NCBI GenBank assembly: GCA_949130495.1
Contig: OX422223.1
Span: 75,080,751 to 75,144,750, forward strand
DNA: 64,000 bases
Direction of reading: 5' to 3'
From: Sambucus nigra
Lineage: Eukaryota; Streptophyta; Magnoliopsida; Dipsacales; Adoxaceae
Shown: in pieces, positions 48,060 through 58,510 of the stretch
How positions within the stretch are numbered: position 1 is the stretch's first letter
Layout: every line of letters starts with the position of its first letter
The notes under the pieces: model-generated
Seen by the model: only the letters and a program-made list of their open reading frames with translations
Database searches by the model: none
Told to the model about the DNA's origin: nothing
Made by a program: the position numbers and the translations under genes

Positions 48060-48410
48060 AAATTGTTGACACCACCACACACACACACACACACCAAAAG
48101 TGGACTCCACCACCCCCTCCCCCACCACACACCACACACACACACACACACCCCACCCCACCCCCTGCCCCCCTCCACCACCCCCTCCCCCAAAACACAC
48201 CACCACACACACACACACACACACACCGCACCCCACCCCACCCCACCCCCTGCCCCCTCCACCACCCCCTCCCCCACCACACACACACACACACCCCACC
48301 CCACCCCCTGCCCCCCTCCACCACCCCCTCCCCCCTCCACCACCCTCTCCCCCAAAACACACCACCACACACACACGCACACACATACACACATATATAT
48401 ATACACATAC
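48060..48410. repeat. CA/C-rich minisatellite, about three long units
   Basis: Units of roughly 90-110 bp: (AC)n, then CCCCACCCCACCCCCTGCCC, then CTCCACCACCCCCTCCCCCA. The reverse strand has four or more G-runs near 48229-48260. Long frames in it are low-complexity artefacts. Confidence 0.9.
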
Positions 48411-48445
48411 ACACATAAATATACACACAAATATATATATAAATG

Positions 48446-48475
48446 GAAGAGAGAGAGAGAGAGAAATTGTACCTG

Positions 48476-48521
<46 letters not shown>

Positions 48522-48526
48522 AGTGT

Positions 48527-48561
<35 letters not shown>
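48446..48561. repeat. (AG)n microsatellite blocks
   Basis: Three AG tracts separated by AATTGTACCTGAAAGT and CAGTGTCG spacers. Confidence 0.95.
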
Positions 48562-48565
<4 letters not shown>

Positions 48566-48615
48566 TAACGGTGGGAGGGAAAAAAGAAGGGGGAAAGGGT
48601 TTTTGCTGGAAAACT

Positions 48616-48812
48616 TGTCATGGTCGTGTCAAGGTCATTGACCGTGACAAGAATTGTCACGGTCATTGACCGTGACAAGACCGTGACAATTAAATTTATC
48701 ACGGACTTGTCACGGTCATTGACCGTGACAATTAGTTGTCACGGTCGTATCAAGGTCAATGACCGTGACATAAAACGCATGTTTTTTTGTCACGGTCAAT
48801 GACCTTGACAAG
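48616..48812. repeat. Right subterminal palindrome array of the CACTA element
   Basis: About six GTCACGGTCA-N-TGACCGTGAC-type palindromes, mirroring the left array. The outermost reads GTCAATGACCTTGAC, then the terminus follows. Confidence 0.85.
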
Positions 48813-48859
48813 GCTGGCCGGCTGAAAGGTGACAATTTGCCCATTTTGGTGTAGTGATG

Positions 48860-50209
48860 ATTTTACAAATGAACAATTCTTAACTGGTCTAAATAAGGTT
48901 GATAATAAACAACATAACCGCGTTCAAGTTAATGAAGAAGAGACTGTTGTTATTAACCTCGGTTCAAGTAGCCAACAGCGCGAGATTAGGATAGGGGCAA
49001 CCCTTAACGAGCATGAGCGTGCACAACTCAAAGAATTGCTAAAAAGGAATTTATGGATGTCTTCGCATGGTCCTATGACGATATGCCCGGAATTGATACT
49101 AAAATTGCTCAGCATGAGATCCCCACTCTTCCAGATTACAAGTCGGTTAAACAAAAGTTGAGAAAGCTCTGCACCGAATGGTCTCTCAAAGTCAAAGAAG
49201 AAGTAGTCAAACAGCTAAGCGTAGGCTTCATTCGTGTGATCGAATATCCCACATGGCTAGCCAACATAGTGCCCACACAAAAATCAGGAGGGAAGGTTCG
49301 GATGTGTGTAGACTACCGAGACTTGAACAAATCCTCTCTAAATGATGATTATCCGCTACCCAATATCAACATAATCGTGGACAACACAACCAGTCATGCT
49401 CTTAAGTCATTCGTCGACGGGTTTTCCAGATACAACCAAATCAAAATGCACCCACATCACCAAGAAAAGATCACGTTCATCACCCCATGGGGAACATTTT
49501 GCTACAATGTCATGCCATTTGGTCTCAAGAATGCTGGGGCTACCTACTAGAGGGCTGCCACAACCATCCTGCACGATCTGATTCATAAACAACGTGAGGT
49601 CTATGAGGATTATATGATTATCAAATCCAAAACTAGAGAAGGACATGTTCCCGTTCTCCAAAATTTCTTCGAACGACTGTGAAGTTATCAGATGAGACTC
49701 AATCCGCAAAAATGCATCTTCGGCGTTACAAAAGGAAAACTCTTGGTATTCATGGTCTGTGAGAAAGGGATAGAAGCAGATCCCGCCAAGATGAAATCCA
49801 AACTTGAGATGCCACCTCCCCAAACAGAGAAAGAAGTCCGAGGTTTCCTTGAAAAATTATAATACATTAGATGATTCATCAGCCAGTTAACTTCCATCTA
49901 CGAACCTATTTTCAAATTCCTTCGAAAGGATTAAACTAAGGTTTGGAACGAGGCTTGCTAAGAAACCTTCGACCAAATCAAACAATAGATGACTCAAACT
50001 CCGGTACTCATGCCACCACAGCTTGGTCTCTCTTTGCTCCTATACCTAACCATAATCGACACTCTAGATGGGGCTTTGCTAGCTCAATACCTTGAAGATT
50101 CCCACAAAGAAAGAGCCATCTATTATGCCAGTCGAAATTGGTCGGGGATGAGGTCAACTACACTACTTTGGAAAAGGCATGTGTCGCGCTTGTCTAGGTT
50201 ACCCAAAAG
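48860..50209 (+). pseudogene. Reverse transcriptase and RNase H of element D, broken
   Basis: Resumes right after the CACTA duplication. RT: MDVFAWSYDDMPGID, EEVVKQLSVGFIRVIEYPTW, GGKVRMCVDYRDLNK, DDYPLPNINIIVD, GFSRYNQIKMHP, TPWGTFCYNVMPFGLKNAGA. A stop follows in TY*R. The YVDD catalytic box is changed to YEDY (49600-49620). After it come MRLNPQKCIFGV, KGIEADPAKM and RNase H remains (PVLMPPQLGLSLLLYL, KERAIYYASRNW). Stops at 49548 and 49681 and a shift near 50140 break the frame. It is clearly homologous to element B's RT but a different lineage member. Confidence 0.88.
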
Positions 50210-50992
50210 TTGCGACATTACATGCTCGCCTTCCCCATCAAACTTGTATCCCGAATGGACCCCATCAAATACCTGCTCGAGAAACCTGCCTTATCTAGCC
50301 GAATGGACCGATGGTTGATGCTCTTAGCCGAGTTCGATATCGTGCTCATCACACAGAAAGCTATGAAAGGAAGATCCATCTCTGACTACCTCGATGATTA
50401 CCCCATGGATGAAGCCAATCTCTGGATCTCCGAATTCCCAGATGAAAACATTCTCTGCACTACCCAGGACAATCTCCAATGGAAAATGTTCATTAACGGC
50501 ACTGCAAATAAAAAGGGATGTGGCATTGGGATACTTATGATCACCCCAGATGACTCCCACACTCCCATCGCCATCAAGTTGGATTTCCCTTGTACCAACA
50601 ACATGACTGAATACGAGGCATGCATGGTAGGCCTCAACGTTGCTCTCAAGAAAGGTATTCAATGCTTAGATGTCTACGGGGATTTCTCCCTTATTATCGA
50701 TGAAGTGCTCAGAAAGTGTAGAATCAAGGATGAGAAGCTCCAACCCTTCCATGCCCACTTAGAAGAGCTAGCCACTCAATTCCAAGATATCACCTTCCAT
50801 TACCTACCTCGAGAAAAGAATAACCTAGCCGATGCCCTTGCTACCTTGGCTTTCATGGTCGATATGCCCAAAGGAATAACAATGACCCCCTTTAAGATTC
50901 AAAAGCAATACAAACCAACCCATTGCTACTGCATTGATCTTATCTCCACAAAAGATCCCGAGCTAGCCAATTATTGGTACTATGATATCTAG
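50210..50992 (+). pseudogene. Tether and archaeal-type RNase H domain of element D
   Basis: A 260-codon frame. The RT-linked RNase H ends with SRMDPIKYLLEKPALSSRM and WLMLLAEFDIVLITQKAMKG. The second RNase H (archaeal type, diagnostic for the Tat clade) reads QWKMFINGTANKKGCGIGIL, LDFPCTNNMTEYEACMVG, CLDVYGDFSLIIDEV and HYLPREKNNLADALATLA. Of the acidic active-site residues, E (TEYEA), D (GDFSL) and D (LADAL) are visible, while the first (F.DG in the family) reads FING. The missing first Asp would inactivate it. Confidence 0.85.
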
Positions 50993-52192
50993 CGCCTCCT
51001 CAAGCATGGTAGGTATCCCGAGGGTTCCAATAAGAAAGACCGAGCAACCTTTCGAAGATTGGTTGCCCAGTGAATCATCTGTCATAAATCACTGCTCAAA
51101 AGGAACTTCGATGGAACTCACCTACACTGCATCGTAGGAGCTGATATTGAAAAGATAATGCAGAAGATCCACAGCGGGGAATGTGGAACCCACATGAACG
51201 ATCACATGCTTGCCAATAAGATCACCCGACAAGGCTATTATTGGACCACCATGACCCAGGATTGCACCGCCTATGTCCGGAGATGCCTCCAATGCCAACA
51301 ATTCTCTAACCTTCATCATCTGCCTCCGCGAGAATTATACAACATGACCTTTCCCTGGTCGTTCTCCACCTGGGGCATCGACATCATAGGGAAGTTTACA
51401 CCAAATTCTTTCAATGGGCATGAGTTCATCCTAGTTGCCATTAATTACTTCACCAAATAGGTCAAAGCTGAGTCATACGCAGTCCTGAACGCTAAGAAAG
51501 TGGCCAAATTCACCAAGAAAAACATCATATGCCGATATGGGGTCCCGCACGAGTTAGTGTCAGATAATGGGTTGCATTTCGAGACAAAAGTCACAAAAGT
51601 GGTCAACGAATATGGGATTCAGAGGCATAAATCTTCTCCCTACCGACCTCAGATAAATGGTGCAGTCGAAGCCGCCAACAAGAACCTCAAAGCCATCATC
51701 AGCAAGATGATCGAAAGTTGTCGAGATTGGGCCGACCAAATCCCATACGCCCTCTGGGGCTACCTAACCTCAATTCGAACCTCTAGTGGGGCTACCCCTT
51801 ACTCTCTAGTCTACGGCATGGAAGCAGTCCTACCCGTGGAGCCGAAAATACCCTCGCTGCGTGTCATGCTTAAAAGCAAAATCAATGAAGAATACTGGTG
51901 CCAAAGCCGTCTTGACGAGCTGACCCTCCTAGATGAAAAGAGATTGAAAGCTCTATACAACATACAAGGGTACCATCGCCGAATTGCACGTGAATTCAAT
52001 AAGAGAGTCAAGCATCACGGTGTCCGAGAGGGGGATTTATCCCTCAAAGAAATAGTAGGACCCATCTGGGACACCAGAAGGAAATTCAATCCCAATCGGA
52101 GTAGCCCCTACATTGTGCAAAAGATCTTGTCCGGCGGTGCCTCCATGCTCACCGACTTAGATGGGGAGGATATGGCTCACGAGTCAACCTGA
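50993..52192 (+). pseudogene. Integrase of element D, broken
   Basis: HHCC zinc finger: HSGECGTHMNDHMLANKI and RRCLQCQQF. DDE core: first Asp in WGIDIIG, second in LVSDNGLHF, Glu in NGAVEAANKNLKAII. C-terminal part: SGATPYSLVYGMEAVLPVE, AREFNKRVKHHGVREGDL, RSSPYIVQKILSGGASML. All three catalytic residues are kept, but stops at 50990, 51070 and 51460 (after YFTK) and a shift near 52190 break the frame. The sequence beyond GGA.MLTDLDG is not chromodomain-like, as usual for Tat elements. Confidence 0.88.
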
Positions 52193-52690
52193 ATCATCTC
52201 AAGAAGTTCTACCCCTAGTCCGAAATCTCGACGCGCTACAACTCTTCTCATCTCCCTTCCATTCAAAAAAAATCTCTTCATTTCCCTCTACCCAGAACTA
52301 CGTGGGCCAGATCCTCTGCAAAAAAAATCATTTTCAAACAAATTTAAAATTTTCAAAACCCCAGAGGTACGTAGGCATCTCATACATCTTACATGAGCAC
52401 GGCCCTTTCTTTTTCACAAAAAGCTATTCTTTTCTTATCTCCGAGAACAACAGTTCATTCTAACATATACTTGAACAAAAGGATTATGTATGCCTTAGCG
52501 ATCGGTATAGATAATTCAAAAATATAAAACTCATCAAAAGGCACAGCTGTATGATCAAAAACTTGTTTATTTCATTAATAAGAAATTACGGTACAAATTA
52601 CATAAGAAAATGAACAGATAACTCCCTTCCCCCTACTTTCCTAAAAAGCCAATTAAATCCCCATATTTATTCCCCATCACACAACAAACT
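52193..52690. other. Spacer between pol and antisense ORFs of element D
   Basis: Noncoding. Two related words, AGAACTACGTGGGCCAGATC (52287) and AGAGGTACGTAGGCATCT (52363), recur about 75 bp apart. This is the convergent junction where sense and antisense transcripts would both end. Confidence 0.45.
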
Positions 52691-52699
52691 CTCCAGGAG

Positions 52700-53993
52700 T
52701 CCTATCCACAACTACCAGAGGATCCTGCTCCGTCATCATCATCTACATCCTGGGGTCCCCAAGCTTCCCCTGCCTTAATAGAATGCCGCAGACGCTCCAT
52801 GGACCGATAAGCTCGAACTAGTTTCAGAAAAACCACAATGCCTCCTTCCATGGTATTAAATAAAACAAGCCATCTTTGTCCATTCTACACTTCCAACATC
52901 TTGCTGACTACACTCCTCCACAACCACTTCATATAATCCCCAGAGATATGCCAAACTATCCTAAAAAACTAAGAGGAATGGGTCGACGGACGCCGACTCT
53001 CCCACAAAGAGCCAAGCCACATGCGCAGACGTTCTGTCAAATCTTGTACTGAAAAGAAGTCTAGTGTCTGAGGTGGCACGATCAGCTCCCAACCAAATTA
53101 ATGCAGAAGACGCCAAGAGAAATAGAAAGAGATCTGTCTGAGACCAACCAGTCGAACGTACAGATATTCTCCCAACTCCAGAATTGGCAGCAGTTGTCCC
53201 CACCAAGGCACTGACCAGTACAGATTTAGAGCCCCATGCTCCACAAACCAGTTCTCCCAGCTCTCAATATCCAAGACAACACTGATGAAATTGCACAAAA
53301 AGAAGATGGGTGTAGCCGATAAAGGATAATTTGGAGGAGTCACTAGGCGGAGTCTTTCAGACAACCACATGAACAGCATCATGGGGCTACCCCTCAGAAA
53401 GTCAAAACGACTTCTCACCAAGCATCCAGGTCGTTTAGAGTCTCATCCAGTATCACCACCGCAGGACTGCGATGGTATGACATCAATGAAGTAATGGCTG
53501 TAAGTTTTGGGTCCTCCAGTAGTTCCCCAGTTACCAACAAGTATTTTGAAACCAAGCCCAGAACAACGGCTCCGGCGTATCCAGCATCGCCAACCTCCTG
53601 CAAATGCACGGATTGTAACACCGCCAAAAGAGAAATCATTCCTCCAACAACCAGTGGTCTAGCCGTCGAAGGCGAAATACGAAGAAGCCCGGCCAATAAA
53701 ACCCTAGGAGAATGGAAAAACTTAGGCAGAGTTGCGGCAACACTGGGATTTATCCCCAGTATGGCAAAAAATTCCTCGTAGGTAGGACAAACCTCATCCA
53801 ACCCAAAGCGAAATACATGGTCTTCGAGGTACCAAAATTGTACCGCCGCCATTAACATGTTCCACTAAATGGGCTGGTTGCACCATAAAGAGACTCGACG
53901 CATGTTGAAAGCGTCGTAGTTAACATTATAAAAGCACATTGCTTCCAGGGCTTTGAGGTAGTTAGAAAACTCAATGCTACCAGGGAGAGCCAT
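52700..53993 (-). pseudogene. First antisense ORF of element D, DUF7745-like
   Basis: Start ATG at 53993-53991 (MALPGSIEFSNYLKALEAM), 75 nt downstream of a TATA box. A TAG follows NQPI, then the same frame continues: AVQFWYLEDHVFRFGLDEVC, PTYEEFFAILGI, VLGLVSKYLLVTG, VVILDETLNDLDAW. A shift leads into SPMMLFMWLSERLRLVTPP and YWSVPWWGQ. The tail has RAYRSMERLRHSIKAG and ends in an acidic DVDDDDGAG stretch. The 'FWDPEHH.F.F...E..PT.EEF..LLG' pattern is that of proteins labelled DUF7745, often found next to plant Gypsy elements (name from memory). Function unknown, no catalytic motif. At least two lesions. Confidence 0.6.
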
Positions 53994-54067
53994 CTTACAA
54001 GACTAAAAAATAGTAGGCAAGTAAGTAAGAATGTGAAGGTGTGATGAAAACACTCCACCCTTACCCC

Positions 54068-54234
54068 TTTTTATACTTGAAAACCCTCACAAAAGACATA
54101 ATCCCTGCAGAAATTGGAGGGAATCCTACCCCAAAAAGTACAAAAGGCTAAAGAGGGTACCAAATCAAAACTTTAAATCGATGGGACTGGACTAACCTGC
54201 AGATAGGCAGGACAAGGGTCTTGCCGATCGGTAA
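54068..54234 (-). promoter_or_regulatory. Promoter of the DUF7745-like antisense ORF
   Basis: Reverse strand TATAAAAA at 54075-54068. Upstream of it are CCTGCAGATAGGCAGG (54196-54211) and TTGCCGATCGGTAA (54221-54234). These are the words, and nearly the spacing, of the LTR promoter at 37983-38092. Confidence 0.55.
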
Positions 54235-54595
54235 CCCCCTATTTTTGGAAATTTTCCTTTTTTACTCTTTTTTCAAAATCAGAATCTCATTAAAAATAAA
54301 TTGATATTATCAACAGAATTTCAAAAATCCCCTTCCACCCTTGTATAATCTCTCATTTTTAAAACTTTCCTTCAAAATTCCAAAAATATCTCTTTTTATG
54401 GTCTCAGCAGCAAAGTAAAAAGCGCATGTGCATGCATTGATTCACCTTTAACAGAAGATAATAAAAAACTCCATTGCATATGTATTTTTTTGTGTTACAT
54501 CAATGTTGCAGGAAATAAAATAAAAGAAAAAAAACAACAGGACTCAGCTCGAACCCACATTCTCTCTCTCTCTCGCCTACCCTTCACCCCTCTCT

Positions 54596-56726
54596 CTAAG
54601 AGCTTCCACCCCTGTGACGCGCTCTCTTTCCCCTACGGCGAGATGACGTACCACCACTACCCGAGCCAGAGTCCTCCCCGGACGAAGTAGACGGCACCAA
54701 GATAGAAGGAACAGGAACCACATCCCGAATATGGGCAATCGCCGAAGATATCCAGTATCTGATGTCCCTCAGCCAAGTGGTCGACACCCGGACTTGCTGC
54801 GAGGAAAAGGTAAAATAAGTATCAAGCAAAAAAGATCAAAACTGAAAAGAAACCAAAACGAGGAAAACCACAGAAAGGTATACCGCAGGGTGAAGGACCT
54901 CCTCTGTCAAACCCAACTCCTCCGGATGCATCGCATGAGGACGGTGCAACATAGGCACCATCCCCCCATCAACTCGTCGAATGCTGTATGAAGGGGTATG
55001 CAATCGCACAAAAGGAACCTCCGAAGTTGTCGCCACCGCAGACGTCGACGGACCACCGCCGCTCTGGGAGGACCCCATTGGCTGACTCGAACCCGTAGGA
55101 GGGAAAGGCAAGGCATCATATATGCTGGGCGCCATCAGTCAGCTCGTTAGAAAGTCCATATAGCCATACAGTGCAACCGTATCAGTGTACAATAGGTAGG
55201 ACTTGCCGATCATCATCGCAATCCTCGCGTCCTCCGATTACAGTCGCTCCCGTCTCATAGACATAAGAGGCCTCGCAGGTGGCACCACCACTTCCTCAAT
55301 AATCTGTCGGACCACCCTCTCTCCAAGATACCAAGATTGTCCAAACTCATGCTCTAGTAAACGCCTCATCTACGCGTTCACCCCAGACACCCCCGTGTCC
55401 TGAATGGTCGTCCCCCAAGGCTAAAGGTCACCTGAAAATCCCCACCAGGCATAAGTCAATACAGAATCAGAATATGCAAAAGACCAAGACTAAAAAGGAA
55501 AAATTCTTACCCTACCACTAATCAGGCCATTCAAGACCTGATGCACTTCCTCCATAGAAAGAGATCCCTTCTACTGCCAATTGGCCTTTCGCCACCGATA
55601 CAATCGATAGAGGTCCCCAACAGTCTCATCCTTCGGAGCGATCAGCTGGGTATTGCACCCAATCACCTCATAGAACCTCGTCTGCCAAAGATAAGAACCC
55701 CCCCCCCCCAAAAAAAAAAAAAAAGACGCATAAGGAAAGTGCGAATGCATGAAAGAAAAGTGTGCAAATTAAAGAATACCTCAAGGAGATAAGTGGCTCC
55801 AGTAAAAGTTTACCGGCAGCACCAGCTGAATGCATCTAGAGAAAAATAGAGGGTTACCAAAGTCAAGCTCCCTCAATCGTAGAAAGGGAATGTTCAAAAA
55901 CACCCTCAAGTACGACAAGAACCAGAAATGGAACACGTCATCACTCGACGCCACCATGAAGCCTCCCATCACCAGCAAAATAAACAAACGGGCCATTTGC
56001 CTCACCTGTAGCTCATCCTCCACATCAACCACCCTACTCAGCAAAACATCCTTCAGCAGGGACAATCGAATAGAATCCCCAGACACTATCCTCCCTACGT
56101 CACCAAGAACCGCACGCACCACCTCTGGCCTCACCTGTACAGAATGATCCACCTATATCTGCTCCCCATCAAAATCTAGCCCTAGTAGCTGCTGCACATT
56201 TATGGAATCATGGTCATCCCCCGAAACTGAAATGGAAGGTGTGGGTAGTATCCCACTATCTCTCCCCCAGAGCCCACAAGACCTTTGTCGAACGAGGTGT
56301 CTCATCCAGCGCAGACGCCAACCTCCCAAAATCTGCTGAGGATACCACCCAACGCACCACAAGTGGAAGATGCTCCCAAACATCCTTAATCCCCGTCATC
56401 CCGCGGGCACGCATGTTCTTCAAAGAGATGTCAGACTGTCAAAAGAAAAAACCTTGTCAAAATTCAAGAAGAAAAGGAAAAATCACCAAAAAGAGAAGAA
56501 TGCCAAAAGTAGGGTTACTTACATAACCGCCAGGGTTCACCACCCTCGAAGAGAGATGACGTGACGTATCCCACATCAAGGTCCGATCATTCGCAACCGG
56601 CTCGAATGCGTCAAAGGAGTTCTTGCTCCCCAAAGCAAGAGGCGCCCTGGCCCTCCAATCCACGTTCGCCCAGTCATCAACGGTTAACCATTACCTATGT
56701 GCTGCAGAGCTCACGAAAGCGGCCAT
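54596..56726 (-). pseudogene. Second antisense ORF of element D, plant mobile domain, with introns
   Basis: Start ATG at 56726-56724 (MAAFVSSAAHR, then a stop). Exon blocks: DWRARAPLALGSKNSFDAF; DISLKNMRARGMTGIKDVWE and RWVVSSADFGRLASALDET; GERxWDTTHTFHFSFG (PMD signature); INVQQLLGLDFDGEQI; LFILLVMGGFMVASSDDVFH followed by FWFLSYL; a Ser/Pro linker with PSIYDALPFPP; then QVRVSTTWLRDIRYWISSAI and a Gly/Ser/Arg tail (SSRRRGKRARHRGG) that could be a nuclear signal. Introns with GT/AG lie at about 54812-54886 and near 56440-56525. Introns survive because they are antisense to the genomic RNA. Stops and at least one shift (near 56230) inactivate it. Same family as 1-1826. Confidence 0.78.
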
Positions 56727-56820
56727 TTTTTAGAGATTGGAATGCTAGAATAATTCGTAGAGGAAAATCACAGAAAGAGAGAAAGCAAGAAGCTGTGAAA
56801 AATGAAGTGAATTCACCCCC

Positions 56821-56958
56821 TTTATATAGGATGCCAAGGGTCATGTCGATCGGCACTGACCCCCCAACCACCGATCGGCACTGCCCTTTTACCTTCCCAA
56901 TGCAGTCCAAATGTCCGTGCCACTACCGAATGGCACCCCCATACCATGCCGACCGGCA
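56821..56958 (-). promoter_or_regulatory. Promoter of the antisense PMD ORF
   Basis: Reverse strand TATATAAA at 56828-56821, 95 nt upstream of the ATG. Beyond it are GTCGATCGGCAC (56845-56856), ACCGATCGGCAC (56870-56881), TACCGAATGGCA (56924-56935) and TGCCGACCGGCA (56947-56958, palindromic). Same words as in the LTR promoter. Confidence 0.6.
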
Positions 56959-57505
56959 CCCCCCATAAAATTTCGTATAAAAACTCCCAGAAAATACCTG
57001 AAAATCCTAAAAAAATCCTCAAAAAATTCCTAATAATCCACAGAAGGATCTAAAACATTTTCACCAAGAGAATTTCACATTCCCTCAAGAGAAACCCTTA
57101 TTTCCCCAATGGAGCTCTAAAAAGCCAAGTGAATTTCCTCCCGACAATGTCCCCGGAGAATCTCTAAGGATAACCTCCTATACCCCAATGGTCTCAAATA
57201 CGTCCAATACATGGACCACCTAATCACTCCCCCAGTGGAGTTTTTAGCTTCAAATTTGCCTTTCCTCAATAGAATCTCCAAAATCATAAGGATTTCTCCA
57301 GCCATCGGCTCCCCAGCTCAAATCAAGATCACAAGGTAATTTTCCCCGAAAGAATTCCAAAGAATCATTCTCCCTAGGTAAAGTCTCCAAAAGACACAAG
57401 GATTTCCCCAGCACTCGGCCCCCCAGCTCATTCACAATTCCCCAGTGGAACCCAAAATCCAATCTTTATTCCCAGCAGAATCCCTAATTTTCCCGAAGGA
57501 AATGT

Positions 57506-58510
57506 ACACCTTAGTTAGGACAGAATTGACCTCAGTCCTCGGTTGTCACCTCTCTTAGTTCAAAATTGACCTCGGTCTTGGATCATCACCTTAGTTAGGT
57601 CAAAATTGACCTCAGTCTTGGATCGTCACCTTAGTTAGGTCAAAATTGACCTCAGTCCTCGGTCGTCACCTTAGTTAGGTCAGATTTGACCTCAGTCTTG
57701 GATCGTCACCTTAGTTAGGTCAAAATTGACCTCGGTCCTCGGTCGTCACCTTAATAAGGTCAGAATTGACCTCGGTCTTGGATCGTCACCTTAGTTAGGC
57801 CAAAATTGACCTCGATCCTTGGTTGTCACCTCTCTTAGGTCAGAATTGACCTCGGTCTTGGATCGTCACCTTAGTTAGGTCAGAATTGACCTCAGTCCTT
57901 GGTCGTCACCTTAGTTAGGTCACAATTGACCTAGGTTTTGGATCGTCACCTTAGTTAGGTCAGAATTGACCTCGATCTTGGATCATCACCTTAGTTAGGT
58001 TAGAATTGACCTCGGTCCTCGTTCGTCACCTCTCTTAGGTAAGAATTGACCTCGGTCTTAGATCTTCTCCTTAGTTACATCAGAATTGACCTCGGTCCAC
58101 GGTCGCCACCTCTCTTAGGTCAGAATTTATCTCAATCTTGGATCGTCACCTTAGTTAGGTCAGAATTGACCTCGGTCCTCAGTCATCACCTCTCTTAGGC
58201 CAGAATTGACCTCGATCTTGGATCGTCACCTTAGTTAGGTCAAAATCGACCTCGGTACTTGGTCGTCACCTTAGTTATGTCAGAATTGACCTCGATCTTG
58301 GATCGTCACCTTAGTTAGGTCAAATTTGACCTCGATCCTCGGTCGTCACCTCTCTTAGGTCAGAATTGACCTCGGTCTTGGATCGTCACCTTAGTTAGGT
58401 CAGAATTGAAGTTAGTCCTCGATTGTCACCTCTCTTAGGTATGAATTGACCTCGGTCTTAGATCGTCACCTTAGTTAGGTCAGAATTGACCTTAGCCTTG
58501 GATCGTTACC
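57506..58510. repeat. Tandem array, about 40-bp unit, 3' region of element D
   Basis: About 24 units of the type AGGTCAGAATTGACCTCGGT followed by CTTGGATCGTCACCTTAGTT. Two subtypes alternate (TTGGATCGTCACCTTAGTT and CCTCGGTCGTCACCTCTCTT), so many stretches repeat with about 80 bp. GGTCAGAATTGACC has inverted GGTCA/TGACC arms. Confidence 0.92.

Larger units (their letters stand above)
44215..48856 (-). mobile_element. CACTA (En/Spm) element, 4642 bp, inserted in element D pol
   Basis: Ends CACTACAGCAAATCTGCC (left) and, reverse strand from the right, CACTACACCAAAATGGGC. Target-site duplication ATG at 44212-44214 and 48857-48859. Both subterminal regions are packed with palindromes built from GTCACGGTCA. 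Inside are a spliced Transposase_24-type gene, C-rich minisatellites and (AG)n tracts. No TNPD/Transposase_21 frame was found, so it is probably non-autonomous. It splits the polyprotein between an acidic spacer and RT. The perfect TSD and intact splice sites suggest it is younger than its host. Confidence 0.92.

Noticed and set aside
48036..48702. Frames of 130-217 codons in the CA/C-rich and AG-rich region
   Set aside because: Low-complexity Thr/His/Pro or Val/Gly/Cys peptides from microsatellites in both directions.
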